DNA from: Omphalotus guepiniiformis
Lineage: Eukaryota > Basidiomycota > Agaricomycetes > Agaricales > Omphalotaceae
Assembly: GCA_028554645.1 (NCBI GenBank)
Contig: JAQOOI010000011.1
Location: 186,001-250,000, forward strand
Direction of reading: 5' to 3'
Length of the DNA: 64,000 bases
Translations under genes and position numbers: made by a program
The notes under the pieces: model-generated
Told to the model about the DNA's origin: nothing
The model's input: only the letters and a program-made list of their open reading frames with translations
The model's database searches: none
Shown: positions 58,686 through 64,000 of the stretch, one piece after another
Layout: each line of letters opens with the position of its first letter
How positions within the stretch are numbered: the stretch's first letter is position 1

Positions 58686-59783
58686 ATGCCACCATCGCGG
58701 TTGAGCACCGTCTACGACTTTAGTAGCCTTCGTCTGCATCCAGATGGGAGCCGTGTACACCAAGATGCGCGTAACTTTCGATTCAAAGATAAAAACCACG
58801 TAGTGCGTGATGCTCAAGGGAACTGGTTCGCGAGAGACGCTGCTGGGCGAGCAACAGTCAAGAAATATAGAAGAGGTCCCGTTGTAGAGACTCAGGAAGA
58901 GGAAAGTGAGAAATTTGACTTTGACTTTGTAGATGAAGAGGACCGTGGAAGAGGAGGTGCGGGGTCTACTAAAGGAAAGGGGAAGGAAATGCAAGAAGAT
59001 TGGGAGGATGAAGATGAAATGCCGTATGAACGATTCAAAACTTCTCGAGCTCGGAGACGACATAGGTTCTTGGACAATAACGATTTTCTGGAGCCGACAT
59101 CTATACACTCACAGGAGCGCTTACTCAGTACACAAGACGACACTTTGATGCTGCCACCTCCTTCATCGGTGAGTTACTGGTCGTTTTGCGCGCAGGAAGT
59201 ACCGTATCCTCCTTCATCGGATCTATTAAAATGTATACATCATATCGCCAGCACCTACTACACTGAGCAAGGCAAACTGCTGAATCTCACGAAGCAAGCA
59301 CGTGCAGAGAAAAAACAGAGGCGGTTGGCGAGATTAGCAGAAGCAGCTAAGACACGAGCCACGCCGAGAAATGAAGAACTTAGCATTCAGGATGAAAACG
59401 ACCAATCAGCTTCTGATCATAGCGAAGGTCATGATCATGATAAGTCACCCCCGAAAAGCACTGGAATTAAAAAAAGGAAGCAAAAGCATTTGTCGCCAGA
59501 AGATATGTATAAAACGATGGACGGTTCGGCATTGATGGCGATAGGTAGGTTTTTTAGGACAGATGTATCCAGAGACTGCGCTGATCTCACTTTTTTATTA
59601 GGTATGCTCCTGCAGGAGCACATAGCCGAGGCGCTTCGTCCCTATCTCTCGTTGGATTCGGGAGAAGGAGATGACTCTGAAGAAGAAATGCACGAGGGTG
59701 AAGACGAGCTGAATGAGTTGGACCCGGGTACCGCATCACAATTGATTGCAGAGAGTTTGAATGAGGATGAGGAATTTTCGTGA
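58686..59783 (+). CDS. Acidic nuclear-type protein, tentatively Rrn10-like
   Basis: Start ATG 58686 (MPPSRLSTVYDFSSLRLHPD); the frame is open to TGA 59783, and a 57-bp intron 59545-59601 (GTAGGT...TTATTAG) is in frame, so it is easily missed. The spliced product reads DGSALMAIGMLLQEHIAEAL. Other parts: DGSRVHQDARNFRFKDKNHV at the N-terminus, a Glu/Asp-rich middle, a Lys/Arg-rich helix, and two acidic C-terminal tracts. The pair DLLKCIHHIASTYY plus YKTMDGSALMAIGMLLQE recalls yeast Rrn10, a subunit of the RNA polymerase I upstream activation factor, but the protein is longer. The gene is real; the function is a weak guess. Confidence 0.6.
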   Translation: MPPSRLSTVYDFSSLRLHPDGSRVHQDARNFRFKDKNHVVRDAQGNWFARDAAGRATVKKYRRGPVVETQEEESEKFDFDFVDEEDRGRGGAGSTKGKGKEMQEDWEDEDEMPYERFKTSRARRRHRFLDNNDFLEPTSIHSQERLLSTQDDTLMLPPPSSVSYWSFCAQEVPYPPSSDLLKCIHHIASTYYTEQGKLLNLTKQARAEKKQRRLARLAEAAKTRATPRNEELSIQDENDQSASDHSEGHDHDKSPPKSTGIKKRKQKHLSPEDMYKTMDGSALMAIGRFFRTDVSRDCADLTFLLGMLLQEHIAEALRPYLSLDSGEGDDSEEEMHEGEDELNELDPGTASQLIAESLNEDEEFS

Positions 59784-61152
59784 ATGGATGGATGGTGGAA
59801 TGTGATCAATCTGTACTTAAGCCGCAGCATATGATCTATGATAATGGTAAGACTGCCCCTATCTTCCGGGATTGTATAGTGCACGTATTGATGATCAACT
59901 GTTTTACCTCTTCAGCTTGTGGCTAAAAGTTGTCGCACGTTCACTGTCGACCGCTGTCCTAGTTTCGACTGAGTATCTCACACCAAAACTTGAAATAGAT
60001 AACGTACGTCTATAAGGAGGTGCTGATGTTTCAAATTATGTTTGAGCAACCTTGTCAATTGCGCATAAAGTGCATCCAATCGCCTCCTTCATTTTCGTCA
60101 ATTCATTTCTGCAACCCTGTGAGCCGGTAACATCTTGACTCAGCGTGCAAGTTTGTAAAAAGGATTACAATATCCGAAATCTGTAGCTCCGGGATACGAT
60201 CCGCTAAAGTGATAACTCAAGGCAAAAAAAGGAAGTATGGCGTGGAAATTCCCCGGTGAATGAAGTCTTGACGGTGGTCAAAGCTGTGAATTTGGAGACT
60301 TGGCCCAGTTACCGGAGCCAAACAATATCATGTCCGCGCCGCGCAGCCAAATAGACGCGCTGAAGAGCAACAATGCATGGTAATTCATGGTGCAGGACGT
60401 TCTCAATATCGAATTGGAGCAATTTCAGATCAAGCCTCGTTTCGCGTGATCATTCTAGTAAAATTATTAGCCTCCGATGAGATAGATATTTACGCATGCA
60501 TGCCATGGAATATTTCGCCTATGTATCTCCTGCGAATACGTTGGAACTTCTCGCTGTCTTGGCCGCGCAGCAAGGCAGTTCCCGAAAAAAATGTAGACTG
60601 CGGCATAGGGACGTGCACGTTCAACCTGTAATATTCTCGCCATTCCGTCATGAAAAAGGGACATACATATCTTAAAGAGCCTGGAGGCAGAACAAGGGAG
60701 ATTCCGAATGGCCTTAAGGATGTCGAGGTAGAGTAATAACATACATAGGTTAGAAGATTGGCACTCCGCGAATGTCTGAATGTTCTCCTTTCGTGTCTGT
60801 GACTCATCTTGCGGAGACATCCGAGGAGGACATGGGATTCAATGGGGGGGCGTCTAACGTACAAAGGTACTGGCACATTGCCAAAGAAGTGCGACGGATG
60901 CCCATCCAGTAATTGAGCTGCGTACTCACGTCGTAGGATGAGAATTGTCAATCCTGGCTAAGACCGCACAATGGCCTATGCCCTTTGAGTAAGACCGAGC
61001 TCGAATGCGAAGCAACCGCGACCACACTTCATTTCCGCATACATCTTTGCATTACGTGCCTCTAGTCAAGAAGCCAGGTTGCATGGAAATTTATTGGTAA
61101 TTTTATTTTGACCTCTATCATGAGGGATAAAAAGAACTGAACATCGAGGGAA
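59784..61152. other. Intergenic, no gene recognised
   Basis: Short minus-strand frames at 60467-60951 overlap in two phases and show no family motif. Convergent 3' ends flank the interval. Confidence 0.4.
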
Positions 61153-61858
61153 TCACGGTAAATGTTGAGTACGGTCGAGATATTTGGCAGGGAGAATCCG
61201 CGGACAGGATGCAACCAATTTCGTCGGGTCCCAGTCCTGAGGAAGAGTACCATCGTCCCAGCTCCGCAGGATATTAGCTTTAAGAATACCGGTCTCGTTT
61301 CCGGGGAATATTCGAAGCCTCTCTAATCGCCGGTCGCGAAGCTTGTTTTTGGGTAACATGCCTGACACGGCGTGTCGGATTATCTAGTACGGATGGTGAA
61401 TGAGCCTAGGCTTTTGGAGGCACAGTACAGTAAACACACCTCTTCGGGTTTCTTCACCATCATGTCTTTGTATGGTGTTTCTTTCAAGCCTCCAGGATAC
61501 ATTGTGTGCTTCCTGTATAACAGCTGCTCATCCTTCCTCCCTGACACATGAATCCGCCTGCAGTTTGTTACTACAACGTAGTCACCACAGTCCACTGTAA
61601 AAATACACCATGATGTTCATGACAAACGTAAGAAACGTGACAAAGGGCGTACCACTGGGGTTGTAAATCGGTTTGTGCTTTCCCATTAGCACGAGCGCGA
61701 TTCGCTCTGCAAGCTTTCCAAGGACACGGTTAGAGGCGTCTACTTGATGCCATACTCGAGCGTATGCAAGGGCAGTCTATTTAATGGCTGGTTAATTGCT
61801 GCTCAGAGGTAGGGATTCCAGGAAATTTCCAACGTACATTGCCCACTGCTTGAGACAT
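61153..61858 (-). CDS. MRPL23: Mitochondrial large-subunit ribosomal protein uL13m
   Basis: Exons on the minus strand: 61858-61838, 61776-61653, 61594-61440 and 61383-61153, joining in frame to about 176 aa. Diagnostic segments: [71 protein letters not shown] and [20 protein letters not shown], the L13 signature. It binds 21S/23S-type rRNA early in mitochondrial large-subunit assembly. ATG 61858 gives a very short first exon (MSQAVGN). The C-terminal extension beyond the L13 fold (about 35 residues) is usual for mitochondrial forms. Intact. Confidence 0.92.
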
Positions 61859-62073
61859 GAGAGAAGGAAAAGTAGAATGTTTGAATGATAAGGTTAGGGT
61901 TTGGTATTAAGCCCTAACCCTAATACGAAGCACCTCCGGCCGCCAAAGTCCGATCGGCATGATTGCAGCTCTTCTATGACAAAGCCACTAGACGGTAAGA
62001 TGCGAAGCCATCGGTCCGGTACTAGAAGTTGCCATGATTCTTCACTGTCAGCTCAGGCTGGTTTTCTTCTCTC
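61859..62073. promoter_or_regulatory. Bidirectional promoter with TTAGGG / CCCTAACCCTAA motifs
   Basis: Between divergent uL13m and MFS genes. GGTTAGGGTT at 61892-61901 and CCCTAACCCTAA at 61912-61923 face each other over a short gap. In yeasts the telomere-repeat binder Tbf1 uses RCCCTAA sites in promoters of ribosomal-protein and other growth genes; a role here is inference. Confidence 0.55.
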
Positions 62074-64000
62074 ATGTCCCCTCACGATGTTGACGACGTT
62101 ACGGACCTCGAGTCCGAAAAGGGGGGCAGTCAAGACCAGTCGAGTAGTGGAATCCTGGAAGAAGATAGCAAAGACCTCGAGCGACCAAGTTCAGGACCTC
62201 TGGCGAAGCAGGATATTGTGGAAGAAGCAGTCAAACTGGATCGTTGCCTCACGCATACATTGACCTCATCTATATCAGACGAGGTCCTGGTTGACTGGGA
62301 TGGGCCCAACGATCCGAATAATCCCAAAAAGTGAGGGATTCAACCGTCTCGAGCGCCACGTTACGATTTCTGCAATTGATCTCGAGCTCTACGTTTTTCT
62401 AGCTGGTCTAATAATCGGAAATGGGCGGCGACACTCATCGTTGCATGCTTTACATTTGTTTCTCCCGTTTCATCATCTATTATTGCCCCGGCAAGCAATA
62501 ACGTAGCAGCCGATTTTGGTATAACGAAAAGCGTGGTGGTTGATATGATCACTTCAATTTTCGTTCTTGGTTTTGGTGAGGGACAGATTTCTCCCTTTCC
62601 ATTTTCTCTCAAGGCTGATATCATATAGCCATTGGACCGCTGGTGAGGACACTGCCAGCATCCGTCCACATGCGCGGGCTAACATCGACCTTTACCTATG
62701 ATACAGCTCGTGGGCCCTCTAAGCGAAATTTTCGGCCGATCGAAAGTGATACAGTTCGCAAATGTGTTCTTCCTGGGTACGTTATGTTTATTTTTGAAAG
62801 CATATACTCGTCATCTAAAACTGTAGTTAAGTTTGGAATCTGGCATGTGGCTTTGCGCAGAACACCACACAGTTGATCGTATTCAGATTTTTCGCTGGTA
62901 TTGGGGGGAGCGCACCTCTTGCTGTAAGTGTCGGCGTATTCTGTTTGGGTTGGACTTGACGGATAATGCTATGTAGATTGGAGGTGCTGTGATTGGTGAT
63001 ACGTTTCATCCTGAGCAAAGAGGAGGAGCTATGGCAATCTACGCCTTGGGACCGATGTTAGGACCAGCTGTGGGTCCTGTTGCCGGTGCTTGGTGAATTA
63101 CTTCCGGATCCGTCGTTTCTTGATATAGATTACTGATGTATCTTTTCAGGATAGCTGAGAGGGTCAGCTGGCGCTGGGTAGTGAGTAGGATTTAGAACCT
63201 GGAAGTACGACTTACTAACCCGCTCCACCTTTCTGATGTAGTTCTGGTGTACCACCATTTTTGACGTGATAGTCCAAATCGCCGGTGTGCTATACTTGCA
63301 AGAGAGTACGTTGTTGTTCACCTAATTCTGAATTTACCATGTGAATGCTAAAGCTTCCTAGCCTATGCTCCTGTCTTACTCGAACGTAAGGCGCGAAGAA
63401 TGGCGAAAAGTTTAGCGTCTGATGCTGAGAAGGGTAACGGCAAACCACCACCACAGCTTCGTACTATTTACGATGGTCAGCTTGATCGTAGGTATGTCTA
63501 CTAAATGCGGTATAGATTCGGTAAGATGCCGAAAGCTGATGCACTGTTCCTTTATCCTCGAGCTGGCAGGCAGTTTTCAGCGCAGCTCTCACACGACCGT
63601 TTATGTTATTCTTCTGCGAGCCTATTCTGCAAGTACTAGGCATCTACATGGCATTCATATACGGTATATTCTACTGTATGTCTTCGTCCTTGTACTTCTT
63701 CTGCATAACTCATTTTATGATTATGGCGTTCCTTCTTTCCACCTTAGTGTCGATCACTACCATGCCGACTATATTCATCAATGTATACCACCAATCCGTT
63801 GGCATCATGGGCTTACACTATATCGCCCTCGGGGCTGGTATGGCGTTCGCTAGTTATGCAAATTCCAAGACTATGGACAGAATATACATGTATTACAAGC
63901 ATAAGAACGGCGGTATCGGGGAACCTGAGTTCCGTGTTCGTAAGTATCTATCATTCCTTGCGTTTTCGACTCTTTTGATTTGTTTCCGTTGCAGCTACCA
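62074..64000 (+). CDS. MFS transporter, DHA1 drug:H+ antiporter type (3' end outside window)
   Basis: Start ATG 62074 with a 90-residue acidic cytosolic N-terminus ending DWDGPNDPNNPK, then NWSNNRKWAATLIVACFTFV (helix 1) after an intron. Family motifs: GPLSEIFGRSKVI (motif A, loop 2-3), FRFFAGIGGSAPLA, and GPMLGPAVGPVAGAW (antiporter motif C in helix 5), then WRWVFWCTTIFDVIVQIAGV. The central loop (ERKARRMAKSLASD) and helices 7-9 follow to the window end. Exons are short, with 45-65 bp introns. Exports toxic or secondary compounds in exchange for protons at the plasma membrane. No break seen in the visible part; incomplete at 64000. Confidence 0.9.

Noticed and set aside
60467..60951. Minus-strand ORFs of 117 and 153 codons
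   Set aside because: Two overlapping phases, no recognisable motif and no plausible splice partners; treated as chance frames.
61892..61923. Telomere or subtelomere junction
   Set aside because: Only one TTAGGG and two CCCTAA units are present, in opposite orientation, inside a gene-dense stretch; a promoter motif is more likely.

Overview
This window is nuclear DNA of a filamentous basidiomycete, most likely an Agaricomycete (mushroom-forming). The signs are genes split by many 50-60 bp introns, a large NACHT-WD40 STAND protein, tyrosine-recombinase retroelements with chromovirus and Mutator-like neighbours, and a block of single-copy fungal housekeeping genes. It falls into two contrasting halves.

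Left half (1-36.8 kb, repeat-rich). It opens with the decayed 3' end of a chitin synthase gene (300-862). Next is an apparently intact NACHT-WD40 gene (1775-5974, four exons, about 1335 aa) whose 15 near-identical WD40 units show recent internal duplication. From 8.0 to 11.5 kb lie two unrelated inverted-repeat structures. From 12.8 to 34.9 kb there is a nest of transposons that can be ordered by insertion. (1) The outermost is a dead DIRS/Ngaro-type retroelement (Gag, RT-RNase H, tyrosine recombinase), whose RNase H domain is split exactly at a GGT codon (16554/33324). (2) The splitting segment contains a Ty3/gypsy chromovirus on the minus strand (16809-32077), with paired LTRs, a CCTGC target duplication and a -1 frameshift signal between gag and pol. 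(3) The gag gene of that element is split by a Mutator-like DNA transposon (21486-30455), with terminal inverted repeats and a 9-bp target duplication. (4) The Mutator-like element carries one open, eight-exon gene (22720-28845, about 1909 aa). It combines a zinc-finger/DDE transposase with a ubiquitin-specific-protease-like domain, a PHD finger and a Tudor/PWWP-like segment. Decay is graded: heavy in the outer element, light in the gypsy element, none seen in the Mutator-like gene.

Right half (36.8-64 kb, gene-dense). In order: an OPT-family oligopeptide transporter (+), a plant-type O-methyltransferase (+), a class I histone deacetylase (-) sharing a 186-bp promoter with a CDK8/Ssn3 Mediator kinase (+), a mitochondrial type-1 methionine aminopeptidase (-) divergent from a TTC27-like TPR protein (+), a small three-exon basidiomycete protein missed by ORF calling (+), a tentative Rrn10-like acidic protein (+), and mitochondrial ribosomal protein uL13m (-) divergent from an MFS drug/H+ antiporter (+) that runs off the window.

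No tRNA, rRNA or CRISPR array was recognised. All protein identifications come from motif recognition by eye, without database search. Intron positions are splice-site inferences that preserve the reading frame.
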